From positions 1 through 64,000 of the forward strand of contig NZ_DLHN01000020.1 in NCBI RefSeq assembly GCF_002483235.1: 64,000 bases of DNA. The letters run 5' to 3'. The translations under genes were made by a program, and so were the position numbers. The first letter of the stretch is position 1. Every line of letters starts with the position of its first letter. Origin of the DNA: Pedobacter glucosidilyticus. Lineage in GTDB: Bacteria > Bacteroidota > Bacteroidia > Sphingobacteriales > Sphingobacteriaceae. Under the pieces are notes generated by a model, which saw nothing but the letters and a program-made list of their open reading frames with translations, searched no databases and was not told the origin of the DNA. This document shows positions 33,344 through 41,437 of the stretch, in pieces.

Positions 33344-34294
33344 ATGACAGAAGAATTAGAACACGTAAAGTGCTTAATTATAGGATCTGGTCCGGCAGGC
33401 TATACTGCTGCTATTTATGCTGCCAGAGCAGATTTAAAACCTGTGATGATAACAGGTATGCAAATGGGTGGGCAATTAACACAAACCACTGATGTGGAGA
33501 ATTTTCCGGGTTACCCTGGAGGTGTGATGGGGCCAGAGATGATGGAAGATTTTAGAAAACAGGCAGAACGTTTTGGTACTGATATCCGTTTTGGTTACGT
33601 ATCATCAGTAGATTTTACAGGTCCGGTACATAAAGTTGTGGTAGATGATGCCAAAACGATATTAGCAGATACGGTAATTGTTTCTACAGGAGCATCGGCT
33701 AAATGGTTAGGTTTAGAATCTGAGCAAAAATATAATGGTTTTGGTGTTTCTGCTTGTGCTGTTTGTGATGGTTTTTTCTTTAAAAACCAAGATGTTGCCA
33801 TTGTAGGGGCAGGAGACACCGCAGCAGAAGAGGCTACCTATCTGGCTAAGTTATGTAATAAGGTTTACATGATTGTTCGTCGTGATGAGTTTAGAGCATC
33901 AAAAGCCATGGAAAAGCGTGTGTTAAATACCGCAAATATTGAGATTTTGTACAACTCAGAAACCCAAGAGATTTTAGGTGATGGTAAAAATGTAACAGGT
34001 GTTAGGGTTATCAATAACAAAACACAAGAAACTAAGGATTTAAATGTTACGGGTTTCTTTGTAGCTATTGGTCATAAACCTAATACAGATATTTTTAAAG
34101 GTTGGATAGATATGGATGAAACAGGCTATATCATTACCAAACCAGATAGTACAGCTACAAATATCCCCGGAGTTTTTGTTTCTGGAGATGCGCAAGATAA
34201 AATATATCGTCAGGCAGTAACCGCAGCAGGTTCTGGTTGTATGGCCGCTTTAGAAGCCGAGCGTTATTTAGCTGCTCTAGAAGATTCAGAGTAA
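33344..34294 (+). CDS. trxB: Thioredoxin-disulfide reductase
   Basis: 316 residues. This FAD/NADPH enzyme reduces thioredoxin in the cytoplasm. The FAD loop is IIGSGPAGYTAAIYAARA (11-28), the redox-active pair is in ACAVCDG (CxxC), the NADPH loop is VAIVGAGDTAAEEATYL, and the C-terminal FAD motif is GVFVSGDAQDKIYRQAVTAAGSG. The length equals that of typical bacterial TrxB. It is preceded by a strong promoter and followed by a bidirectional terminator. Confidence 0.96.
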   Translation: MTEELEHVKCLIIGSGPAGYTAAIYAARADLKPVMITGMQMGGQLTQTTDVENFPGYPGGVMGPEMMEDFRKQAERFGTDIRFGYVSSVDFTGPVHKVVVDDAKTILADTVIVSTGASAKWLGLESEQKYNGFGVSACAVCDGFFFKNQDVAIVGAGDTAAEEATYLAKLCNKVYMIVRRDEFRASKAMEKRVLNTANIEILYNSETQEILGDGKNVTGVRVINNKTQETKDLNVTGFFVAIGHKPNTDIFKGWIDMDETGYIITKPDSTATNIPGVFVSGDAQDKIYRQAVTAAGSGCMAALEAERYLAALEDSE

Positions 34295-34321
34295 TAAAAC
34301 AAAATATAAAATATAAAATAT

Positions 34322-34350
34322 AAAAAAAGCGAGCTTAAACTCGCTTTTTT
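34322..34350. terminator. Bidirectional terminator between trxB and the porin-like gene
   Basis: AAAAAAGCGAG (34323-34333) / CTCGCTTTTTT (34340-34350) is a perfect stem with A and T tracts on both sides, between converging genes. Just upstream are three direct AAAATAT units. Confidence 0.88.
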
Positions 34351-34368
34351 TATTTCAGATTGATTTTT

Positions 34369-35037
34369 TTAAAAGGCAAAACCTACAGAGAAAGATAAAA
34401 CACGATTGTTTTTCTCTACATTAGTTGCGCTGGTACTACCCGGACGTAAGTTAGTTAAACCTAAACCATAACCAGCACCAATATTAAAACCAGAATTAAA
34501 TTGGTATCCTGTTAAGAAATTGAAACCAAAATCTAGAGGTTTAATATCATCCCCAGAGTCGTTACCTATATCCAAATCAGTTTCTCCCTCGTAATCTTCT
34601 CCTAAGAAAGTACCTTCACCTTTTAATTGGGCTGCTACGTTAAACCCCGCATAAGGGCCAGCACCTAAAAAGAATTTACCTGGTCCGGCTGGTACATTTA
34701 AAACAAAGTTCACAGGTACCTCAACAGCCAAAATATTTTCTGTTAGTTCATTATTTCCGATAATGTACTTGGCACCTTTACCTTGTAAAGAAATACCAGG
34801 TTGTACAGAGAACATTCCTGATAAAGGAACATCAGCATAACCGGTTACATGGAAGTTTACAGCACTTTCTGTATCGTTAGAAGTGTTGGCATCATCATCA
34901 GTAAACTGATACTTTGGTAAGTTAACTCCGGCTTTTAAACCAAATTTGGTTGCCCCTGTAGAAGATGTTGTACCTGTTTGTGCATATACAGTGCTTCCGA
35001 AAATGAAAGCTGCTGCTACTAAAAAAACTTTTTTCAT
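34369..35037 (-). CDS. Outer membrane beta-barrel protein (PorT family type)
   Basis: 222 residues from ATG 35037 with a signal peptide (MKKVFLVAAAFIFGSTVYAQ). The mature part alternates short strands typical of an 8-strand barrel: KFGLKAGVNLPKYQF, FHVTGYADVPLSGMFSVQPG, GKFFLGAGPYAGFNVAAQL, FGFNFLTGYQFNSGFNIGAG. It ends in the aromatic VLSFSVGFAF, as expected for BAM recognition. The ORF is open 57 codons further upstream, but that stretch does not resemble a leader. The role is unknown. Confidence 0.85.
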   Translation of the reverse strand: MKKVFLVAAAFIFGSTVYAQTGTTSSTGATKFGLKAGVNLPKYQFTDDDANTSNDTESAVNFHVTGYADVPLSGMFSVQPGISLQGKGAKYIIGNNELTENILAVEVPVNFVLNVPAGPGKFFLGAGPYAGFNVAAQLKGEGTFLGEDYEGETDLDIGNDSGDDIKPLDFGFNFLTGYQFNSGFNIGAGYGLGLTNLRPGSTSATNVEKNNRVLSFSVGFAF

Positions 35038-35260
35038 AATTGTATTATTTAAATTAAATAAGTTCATAACCTTTTGTTCAATATCAGGTCCAATTGGCAT
35101 GATGTATACTGTTTTTACATTATATGGCTGAAAATGAGCCTGATTTTTGCTGTAAGCCGTATCATCAGCTTTAATTGATTTGTAGCTTATAAAATACATT
35201 TTCGTCACTTTTATGTTACAATTTGTCGACTAAAGTATAATCTATTTTTAATTTTGTTTT

Positions 35261-35626
35261 ATGCAAGAGACCAGAAATATCAGCCTAAGCGAAGAAGAAA
35301 AAAGTAAACTAATAGGGGAGAAACATCAGGAACAGCTATTTTTATTCCTGAAAAATCAGGAAACTTTACTACACGATTTAATTTTTAGTTATCATTACCA
35401 TAAAAAGGAAAGGGTGTATGATTTAGTCTTACAAGAAAATCAAATCTATTATCAAACTGCTGAGAGCGGATATTTCATCGTTCATTACCAAATAGGTTTT
35501 TTTAATGCTTGTGCGGATTTAGATTACCATGCACCTGAAAAAATGAAAATTGATTTTAATTTTAACCATCAAAGCTTACAACTAAAAGGCGAGTATGTAC
35601 CAGAAAGAGAAGCAGATGAAATTTAA
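35261..35626 (+). CDS. Hypothetical cytoplasmic protein
   Basis: 121 residues, no signal or membrane helix, with an acidic C-terminus (KGEYVPEREADEI). The Tyr- and His-rich middle (FSYHYHKKERVYDL, YFIVHYQIGFFNACADLDYH) suggests a mixed alpha/beta fold. I do not recognise a family. The GIN-domain gene starts 1-10 bp after its stop, so the pair forms an operon. Confidence 0.65.
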   Translation: MQETRNISLSEEEKSKLIGEKHQEQLFLFLKNQETLLHDLIFSYHYHKKERVYDLVLQENQIYYQTAESGYFIVHYQIGFFNACADLDYHAPEKMKIDFNFNHQSLQLKGEYVPEREADEI

Positions 35627-35627
35627 T

Positions 35628-36350
35628 ATGATAATTATGAGAAACTACCTATTTTACACATTAGCACTATTGATAAGCATTTTATCTTCTTGCGGAGGGT
35701 CTGGCTGTATAACAGGTTCAGGAGAACAAATCGTAGAACAAAGAAGCATCGGCAATTTTTCGAAATTAAACATATCAGGCGATTTTAAGGTTTTGATTTT
35801 TCAATCCGACTCTAGCACCATGAGCATCATGGCAGATGATAATATTATTCCTCATGTAAAGCAAAAAATATCTGGTGATGAACTCACGATAAAACTTGAC
35901 CAAAATATGTGTGATGGTGGGCCTATTGCTATTAGTTTATCTTCTAAAACTTGGAATGCTATTACAGCATCTGGAGCGGTAGAAATTATAGGAGAAAGTA
36001 AAATTACGACCCAAGATTTTGAGTTGGATTTAAGTGGAGCAACTGATATAGCTTTGGTTTTAGAAGCTGCAAGATTAAACACCAAAACATCCGGAGCGGC
36101 AGAAATCAGTTTAAAAGGTCAAAGCAGACAGCATTTTGTAGAGAGTAGTGGCTCAAGTACCATTAAGGCATTTGATTTTGTGGTAAGTGATTATAAAATA
36201 GAAAGTAGTGGAGCTAGCGATGCACAAATAAATGTTTTAAATAGTTTGGAAGTAAAAACATCAGGACAAAGCAATATCGTTTATAAAGGAAATCCTAAAA
36301 CTATAAAGCGAGATGAAAGCGGCATATCAAGTATAACTCAGGCAAATTAG
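35628..36350 (+). CDS. Head-GIN domain (DUF2807) lipoprotein
   Basis: About 240 residues. The leader MRNYLFYTLALLISILSSC has a lipobox (ILSSC). The mature part is a repetitive right-handed beta structure typical of GIN/DUF2807: ISGDFKVLIFQSDS, ITASGAVEIIGES, LDLSGATDIALVLEAARLNT, TSGAAEISLKGQS, SSGSSTIKAFDF, SSGASDAQINV, TSGQSNIVYKG. It is probably cell-envelope attached. The function is unknown; such proteins are common near Bacteroidetes envelope-stress genes. The start could also be ATG 35637, which gives MRNY directly. Confidence 0.87.
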   Translation: MIIMRNYLFYTLALLISILSSCGGSGCITGSGEQIVEQRSIGNFSKLNISGDFKVLIFQSDSSTMSIMADDNIIPHVKQKISGDELTIKLDQNMCDGGPIAISLSSKTWNAITASGAVEIIGESKITTQDFELDLSGATDIALVLEAARLNTKTSGAAEISLKGQSRQHFVESSGSSTIKAFDFVVSDYKIESSGASDAQINVLNSLEVKTSGQSNIVYKGNPKTIKRDESGISSITQAN

Positions 36351-36404
36351 CTTTAAAAATTGTGATTATTAAAATGCTGAAATATTTCTATAATTTTAAG
36401 CCCA

Positions 36405-37724
36405 ATGTTTAAAGACAATCAAAAAACCATTCGGTCATGGGCCATGTTCGATTGGGCAAACTCCTCTTATAACTTGGTGATTACATCTACCATTTTTCCT
36501 GCTTATTATACAGCTATAACCACTACAAAAACAGCTTTTGGCACAACAGATAAGGTTTCTTTCTTTGGCTTAGAATTCGTAAACACAGCATTGTCTAATT
36601 ATGCTTTAGCAGTTGCTTACCTGGTTATTGCTATCATTACGCCTTTTTTAAGTGCCACAGCAGATTATCGTGGTAATAAAAAAATATTTCTGAAATTATT
36701 TACTTGGTTAGGTGCTTTATCTTGTGCGGGTTTATATTTTTTTAAATCAGACACTTTAGAACTTGGGGTTATTTTATTTGCGCTTGCGGCTATAGGTTAT
36801 TGTGGTGGTATTGTATTTATAAACTCTTATTTACCCGAAATAGCAAGTAAAGAAAACCAAGATGCCGTTAGCGCAAGAGGCTTTGCTTACGGTTATGTAG
36901 GTAGTGTTATTTTACAAATTATTTGTTTTGTTTTTGTTTTGATGCCTGATCTTTTTGGTATTAGAGATGCAACTTTTCCGGCTCGTTTATCTTTTCTATT
37001 GGTTGGTATCTGGTGGATAAGTTTTGCGCATATATCTTTTAGGGTTTTGCCAAAAGGTAGCCCAAATTATAATAAGGTGGATAAAGCAAAAATAAGTAGT
37101 GGTTTTCAGGAATTATTAAAGGTTTGGAAACAGGTAAGTCAAATGGCTGTATTAAAACGCTATTTATTGGCTTTCTTTTTTTACGCTATGGGTGTACAAA
37201 CCATTATGCTGGTTGCTGCAAATTTTGGCGAAAAAGTCTTACAACTGGGTACAGAAAAGCTCATCATCACCATTTTAATTATTCAATTGGTAGCTATTTT
37301 AGGGGCTATTTTAATGTCTAAACTATCTAAGCGTTTTGGTAATATACAAGTACTTATTTTTGTGGTAAGTATTTGGATATTGGTTTGTATTGCCGCTTAT
37401 CATATTACCAACCAAACAGAATTTTTTGTTTTAGCAGCTGTTGTTGGCTTGTTTATGGGGGGTATTCAATCTTTATCACGTTCAACATTTTCTAAATTTG
37501 TACCAGAAAACACACCAGATACCGCTTCTTTTTTTAGTTTTTATGATGTAACCGAGAAGATAGCTATTGTAGCAGGTTTGTTTAGTTTTGGTATGATAGA
37601 GGAACTTACAGGTAGCATGCGAAACTCTACACTAGCTTTAGCATCTTTTTTTACTATAGGCTTAATCGTACTTTTTACGGTTTTGAACTCGCAAAAGAAA
37701 CAAAAAGCTATTGCTGGTATTTAA
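36405..37724 (+). CDS. MFS transporter, UMF1/Atg22-like
   Basis: 439 residues with about 12 membrane helices. The start KTIRSWAMFDWANSSYNLVI is the signature of the UMF1 family (bacterial relatives of yeast vacuolar Atg22). A cytoplasmic loop follows at about 215-240 (LPKGSPNYNKVDKAKISSG). The C-half carries MGGIQSLSRSTFSKFVPENT and FFSFYDVTEKIAIVAG, conserved in the family. It is an inner-membrane transporter of unknown substrate, possibly amino acids by analogy. The lutA-like gene follows after 66 bp. Confidence 0.9.
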   Translation: MFKDNQKTIRSWAMFDWANSSYNLVITSTIFPAYYTAITTTKTAFGTTDKVSFFGLEFVNTALSNYALAVAYLVIAIITPFLSATADYRGNKKIFLKLFTWLGALSCAGLYFFKSDTLELGVILFALAAIGYCGGIVFINSYLPEIASKENQDAVSARGFAYGYVGSVILQIICFVFVLMPDLFGIRDATFPARLSFLLVGIWWISFAHISFRVLPKGSPNYNKVDKAKISSGFQELLKVWKQVSQMAVLKRYLLAFFFYAMGVQTIMLVAANFGEKVLQLGTEKLIITILIIQLVAILGAILMSKLSKRFGNIQVLIFVVSIWILVCIAAYHITNQTEFFVLAAVVGLFMGGIQSLSRSTFSKFVPENTPDTASFFSFYDVTEKIAIVAGLFSFGMIEELTGSMRNSTLALASFFTIGLIVLFTVLNSQKKQKAIAGI

Positions 37725-37790
37725 GCAATTTAAAATTGCCTAACGCTTTTTAACTTATATCCTTTACTTTTGAGCTTTTAACGCCCATAC

Positions 37791-38528
37791 ATGAACGTAG
37801 AACTCTTTATACCTTGCTTTATTGATCAGCTTTATGCAGAAACTGCCCACAATACCGTAAAACTTTTAGAAAAGGCGGGCTGTAAGGTAATTTATAATCC
37901 AGAGCAAACTTGCTGTGGGCAGCCGGCTTATAATGCTGGCTTTTGGGATGAAGCTAAGGAAGTAGGGAGTAAATTTTTAAATGATTTTTCTGAACAAAAT
38001 TATATCGTTTCTCCGTCTGCTTCTTGTACTGGGATGGTAAAAAACGCCTACAACAATTTATTTTTTAATACAGCAATTCATAATAAATGTAGGACTATAC
38101 AAAGCCATATTTTCGAGCTGTCAGACTTTTTAATCAACATAGCAAAGAAAGACTATTTTGGTGCCGAGCTAGAGGCAAAAGTTGTTTATCACGACTCTTG
38201 CAGCGCCTTAAGAGAATGTAAAATTAAAGAAGAACCACGTCTATTATTAGCCAAAGTACATGGTTTAGAACTGGTAGAAATGAAGGATAATGAAACTTGC
38301 TGCGGCTTTGGTGGTACTTTCTCTGTTAAATTTCCTGATATTTCATCGGCTATGGCCGAGCAAAAGGTACTCAATGCTTTAGATACCGGGGCAGAGTATA
38401 TCGTTTCTACAGATGCTTCTTGCCTTTTACAATTACAAGCTTATATAGATGCGCATCTATTACCTATTAAAACCATGCATTTAGCAGATGTTTTAACTAC
38501 TGGTTGGATGGAAGATGCTTCTTTATAA
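37791..38528 (+). CDS. lutA: LutA/LldE-like (Fe-S)-binding protein
   Basis: 245 residues. It has two cysteine-rich CCG domains: EQTCCGQPAYNAGFWDEA (about 40-57) with SCTG at about 82-85, and DSCSALRECK / NETCCGFGGTFSVKFPDISS (about 136-185), then STDASCLLQ. This is the layout of LutA/LldE, one subunit of the three-protein L-lactate oxidising complex and relatives of heterodisulfide reductase B. LutB and LutC are not adjacent, which is unusual. The complex partners may be elsewhere, or this protein may serve another oxidoreductase. Confidence 0.88.
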   Translation: MNVELFIPCFIDQLYAETAHNTVKLLEKAGCKVIYNPEQTCCGQPAYNAGFWDEAKEVGSKFLNDFSEQNYIVSPSASCTGMVKNAYNNLFFNTAIHNKCRTIQSHIFELSDFLINIAKKDYFGAELEAKVVYHDSCSALRECKIKEEPRLLLAKVHGLELVEMKDNETCCGFGGTFSVKFPDISSAMAEQKVLNALDTGAEYIVSTDASCLLQLQAYIDAHLLPIKTMHLADVLTTGWMEDASL

Positions 38529-38807
38529 TGTAATGCTAACCTAAAAACCTTATTGCAAAGATATTTAACATGAATTTTATGTTGATGTGAGGCAAATTTT
38601 TAAGGTTAGAAAATATGTCAATTCTTGAAATTTATAATATATTTTGACTTTCAATAAATATTTACTTACTTAGAATTAAAATCTGCTTCATGAAATATAT
38701 CTATAAAATTTGATGTGAATTACATTACAAAAAATCAATAATAACATGATGAGTTGTACATATACTACCGTATTATGTTGTATTTGTGCAAGTTTATGAG
38801 ACATATA
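38529..38807. other. Intergenic region upstream of the HEPN cassette
   Basis: No gene is seen. An imperfect dyad GCTAACCTAAAAA (about 38536) / TTTTTAAGGTTAG (about 38601) follows lutA and may terminate it weakly. The rest is very AT-rich. Near 38752-38795, AGTTGTACATATAC, GTTGTATTTGTGC and GTGCAAG look like the remains of a palindrome right arm. This is followed by the boundary TACTAGTTAGCAGAT at 38808. Confidence 0.45.
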
Positions 38808-38822
38808 TACTAGTTAGCAGAT
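38808..38822 (+). repeat. Cassette boundary motif TACTAGTTAGCAGAT
   Basis: TACTAGTTAGC is identical to 29221-29231. GTTAGCAGAT (38813-38822) has a perfect inverse ATCTGCTAAC at 39777-39786, so the two bracket the HEPN-like gene. Confidence 0.65.
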
Positions 38823-38840
38823 ATAATAAAAAAACCGACA

Positions 38841-39770
38841 GTGATAACGAACTTACCAACATATAAAGACTTTGAAGATGTTTCTAAACAATGTTTGACT
38901 CAAGCATTTAATCTGCTTTATAAAGTTTATGACAATTACAATGAGTACGATGACGATGTAATACGAGCAGAAGTATCTTTAGAGCAAATTTGGGAGCATA
39001 ACTCAGGGACAATAAGGACTTCTTTAATTCTCCTACACCAAGGAATAGAAACCTTTATGAAATCTGCAATTTGCAAGACGACACCACTTTTACTTATAGA
39101 AAAAACAAGAACTGATTGGCCAACTTTACCTTCAAGAGCTGACAAAGAATTTGATAGTTTATATACCATATCAGGCGAAGCACTTCTTACAACATTTTGT
39201 GCAGTATCTGAAAATAAAATCACAGAAGAATTTATTGAATTTATTGAAATAGTAAGACAAAAAAGAAACGAAGCTATTCACGGAGCTAACAAGGTTGCAA
39301 TTAAAGCGAAAGAACTTTTAGACCACATACTAAATGCATACACATATTGTTTTGGCAAAGACGCTTGGTTTTTAGAGACAAGAAATTTCAATTATGAAAA
39401 TCCACTTTTCGGTTACTTTGACTGGGATATTGAATATGCAGTTGCATACAAACATTTAGATTTTGCATTGGATATACTTGGCAAGAAGAAACTTAATAAA
39501 TATCTAAGTACTGACATAGTAGGAAGAGCATATTTTTGTCCAGAATGTAAAAGGACAATTGATGGTGATTATGGATATTTAGAGAGCAAATGGGCTTTTT
39601 TAAAACCAAACAAACCTGACTCAACTAACATTCATTGTATTAATTGTGACGCTGAATTTAATGTTATTAGAAAAGACTGTCAAGCAGAAAATTGCAAAGG
39701 AAATGTAATTCACGACTATGACGGTGAAGAAACGTGTTTAACCTGCTTTGAATACCAAGAAAATGAATAG
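38841..39770 (+). CDS. HEPN-like protein with C-terminal zinc ribbons (cassette gene)
   Basis: 309 residues, GTG start at 38841. Residues about 15-172 are helical. VRQKRNEAIHG contains R142-N-x3-H147, an Rx4H motif of HEPN ribonucleases, with a preceding helix SLILLHQGIETFMKSAI like the usual HEPN first helix. The C-terminal part has four Cys pairs: C233/C236 (FCPEC), C266/C269 (CINC), C280/C285 and C299/C302 (CLTC). These fit two zinc ribbons. HEPN proteins act as RNases in toxin-antitoxin, abortive infection and CRISPR systems; this role is inferred. No antitoxin gene is next to it. Confidence 0.7.
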   Translation: MITNLPTYKDFEDVSKQCLTQAFNLLYKVYDNYNEYDDDVIRAEVSLEQIWEHNSGTIRTSLILLHQGIETFMKSAICKTTPLLLIEKTRTDWPTLPSRADKEFDSLYTISGEALLTTFCAVSENKITEEFIEFIEIVRQKRNEAIHGANKVAIKAKELLDHILNAYTYCFGKDAWFLETRNFNYENPLFGYFDWDIEYAVAYKHLDFALDILGKKKLNKYLSTDIVGRAYFCPECKRTIDGDYGYLESKWAFLKPNKPDSTNIHCINCDAEFNVIRKDCQAENCKGNVIHDYDGEETCLTCFEYQENE

Positions 39771-39776
39771 AATTAC

Positions 39777-39950
39777 ATCTGCTAACATGCGTTTGGCCCA
39801 TTTGGCGCAAGTATGCAGCTGGGGAATGAAGGAAGAGTACTTGTGCCTTTGAAGAGTTATCAATATTAAAAATAAATTGATAATGATGAAAAGTTCTTTT
39901 TACAAGGCACAAGTACACACCGCATATGGCTAAGGCTGATACTTGCGCCA
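39777..39950. repeat. attC-like palindrome C with three nested stems
   Basis: It begins with the boundary ATCTGCTAAC (39777-39786). The perfect arms are TGGCGCAAGTAT (39803-39814) / ATACTTGCGCCA (39939-39950) and GTACTTGTGCCTT (39837-39849) / AAGGCACAAGTAC (39904-39916). The innermost pair is TTATCAAT / ATTGATAA. GTATGCAGC against GTATCAGCC leaves one unpaired base, like the extrahelical bases of attC. The right-hand boundary motif is not clear, so the element may be truncated on that side. Confidence 0.7.
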
Positions 39951-40016
39951 GAGGGGGGTAAAAAAACGGGGCGAGATTGAAAAGCTAAACGAGTAGGAAA
40001 GTAAATAAATAAGATT

Positions 40017-40139
40017 ATGACTTATACAATTATTAAAGAATTTACAATGTGGTCAGCAAACTCATTAAAACGAAAGGTAGAAAAAAACCTTAATGAAAAA
40101 AATAAAGACGGTTATGAAGTTGTGACAGAAGGACTATGA
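40017..40139 (+). CDS. 40-residue ORF coupled to the lipoprotein gene
   Basis: ATG 40017 to TGA 40137-40139 (MTYTIIKEFTMWSANSLKRK, then VEKNLNEKNKDGYEVVTEGL). The EKNLNEKNKDGYEVV part resembles the small DUF1737/DUF4177 proteins (helix, then DGYEVV/GWELV). The next gene starts within its stop (ATGA, 4-bp overlap), which argues for real translation. The function is unknown. Confidence 0.55.
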   Translation: MTYTIIKEFTMWSANSLKRKVEKNLNEKNKDGYEVVTEGL

Positions 40140-40738
40140 AAACAGGAATTTTATTGTTGATAATAATTTTTATTATTGGGTGTAAATATGAGAACAAACG
40201 GACTGAAAATAATGTGGTTGTTAATGCTCAAGATTCATTAAAGCCAAAACAAGAAGTTCTTGATTCACTATCAGATCCATATAGTTATTATTATTTATCA
40301 AATCAACCAATAGAAAATAATGCTAGACTTATTCTTATTGACAGCATTTACCCATTAGATAATAAAATCACATTCGATTCAATGGATAGTCTAAGTTCAA
40401 AAAATGTAAAAACTAGAAATTTTTTCTTTAAAGTATTTATTAAAATTTTAGATAAAACGGATGGAGCTTTATCGGAAGCAGTAGGAAGTTATGTTTTACA
40501 GTATATAGAAAGGTACCCAAAGGAATTTTTAAATAGAACAGATAAAATTGGTAAAAAGTATTTTGATAAATTTGCTCATTTTGCTGGCTATGAGCTAGGT
40601 TTTTCAGAAGATTATGGTAAAGGTTGGTTAGACTCTTTAACTAACCGTTGTTTAAATTGTGACTCAAACGAATTTAAAAAACTTAATACTTTTAAAGAAA
40701 TCGCTCAAGAGACAATAAACGAAGTCAAAAGTCAATAA
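40136..40738 (+). CDS. Hypothetical lipoprotein
   Basis: 200 residues. Lipobox FIIGC (Cys16) after MKTGILLLIIIFII. The mature region is mostly helical and charged (KVFIKILDKTDGALSEAVGS, KKYFDKFAHFAGYELGFSED, WLDSLTNRCLNCDSNEFKKL), with a C-x2-C near the end. No family is recognised. It is translationally coupled to the 40-residue ORF and followed by another palindromic region, so the pair looks like another cassette. Confidence 0.65.
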   Translation: MKTGILLLIIIFIIGCKYENKRTENNVVVNAQDSLKPKQEVLDSLSDPYSYYYLSNQPIENNARLILIDSIYPLDNKITFDSMDSLSSKNVKTRNFFFKVFIKILDKTDGALSEAVGSYVLQYIERYPKEFLNRTDKIGKKYFDKFAHFAGYELGFSEDYGKGWLDSLTNRCLNCDSNEFKKLNTFKEIAQETINEVKSQ

Positions 40739-40745
40739 AAAAATT

Positions 40746-40884
40746 TCTAGCGTAAGTCTTTCGTGATAGGGTTAAAAAGATATAGGCTAACTTGTACTTT
40801 AGATAAAGAAATTTAAAATAAGACAAAAAAAATCATCAGAAGTCAGGTTTTGCACCAATCAGCCCGCTAAGACTTGCGATAAAA
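40746..40884. repeat. Degenerate palindrome D after the lipoprotein gene
   Basis: CTAGCGTAAGTCTT near 40747 and AAGACTTGCG (40870-40879) form imperfect outer arms about 130 bp apart. GATATAGGCTAACTTG and CAGCCCGCTAAGAC carry GCTAA words like the other boundary motifs. The size and place, directly between two unrelated short genes, match palindromes A to C, but pairing is weaker. Confidence 0.4.
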
Positions 40885-40900
40885 AGATAGAATTAACCTT

Positions 40901-41226
40901 ATGGCAACTAAAGAATTAAAAACCTACTCGCTTGCCGAGATGAAAGATAAATATATCGGTAAAGTTGGAACCCAAGAACGTGACGAATACGAATACGAAC
41001 TCCGTATGGACGTTTTAGGCAAGATGATTAAAACTGCCAGACAAGAAGAAACCTAACACAAGAAGAACTTGGGCGACTTGTTGGTGTGAAAAAAGCTCAA
41101 ATTTCTAAGCTTGAAAGTAGTGCCAATAGTGCGACAATTGACACCATCATAAAAGTGTTTAAAGCATTAAAAGCCGAAATAAATTTCAATGTGAAAATTG
41201 AAGATAACTTTGTTAAACTAGCCTAA
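40901..41226 (+). pseudogene. Frameshifted HigA-like XRE antitoxin
   Basis: ATG 40901 (MATKELKTYSLAEMKDKYIG) reads to TAA at about 41054 after KTARQEET. One frame over, the sequence continues NLTQEELGRLVGVKKAQISK and on to FVKLA and TAA 41224-41226. This is the helix-turn-helix of HigA/XRE antitoxins (LTQEELGxLxGVKKxxISKLE). The 326-bp total is one base short of an open frame, so a single deletion near the join explains it. No HigB toxin gene precedes it. A programmed frameshift is possible but lacks a classical slippery site; GAAGAAACC is present. Confidence 0.75.
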
Positions 41227-41376
41227 CACTATGAAATACCAAACCCAACTTAAATAAACCGGGGCGGCAGCGGTATCTTTTTGCCTCGGGATTTTGAGGG
41301 TAGGCCTAGAGCGGGCAAAAAAAAAGCAGAGCACCGGACTAGCGTAAAATAGTTTCACAGCCTTTGCTTTCCAAAA
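41227..41376. other. Short gene-free tract with a GC-richer palindrome
   Basis: CCGGGGCGGCAGCGG and the pair TTTTTGCC (about 41270) / GGCAAAAA (about 41316) form a hairpin. The surrounding base composition is richer in G+C than the neighbours. It may be the remains of another cassette palindrome. Confidence 0.35.
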
Positions 41377-41414
41377 CAAAAAAAGCAGCGCCTCTTGTCT
41401 AGAAACGCTGCTTT
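41377..41414 (-). terminator. Terminator of the M1 peptidase operon
   Basis: AAAGCAGCG (41382-41390) / CGCTGCTTT (41406-41414) is a perfect stem. The A run at 41374-41384 gives the U tract on the minus transcript. Confidence 0.85.
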
Positions 41415-41437
41415 CCATAATATTATAAAAATAACTA

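Noticed and set aside
40901..41226. Programmed frameshift in the HigA-like gene
   Set aside because: No strong slippery heptamer or following pseudoknot was seen; a plain single-base deletion is simpler.
26494..41300. Classical mobile integron or prophage
   Set aside because: No integron integrase, phage structural gene or att duplication was found, and the boundary core GTTAGCG does not fit GTTRRRY; only the attC-like shape remains.
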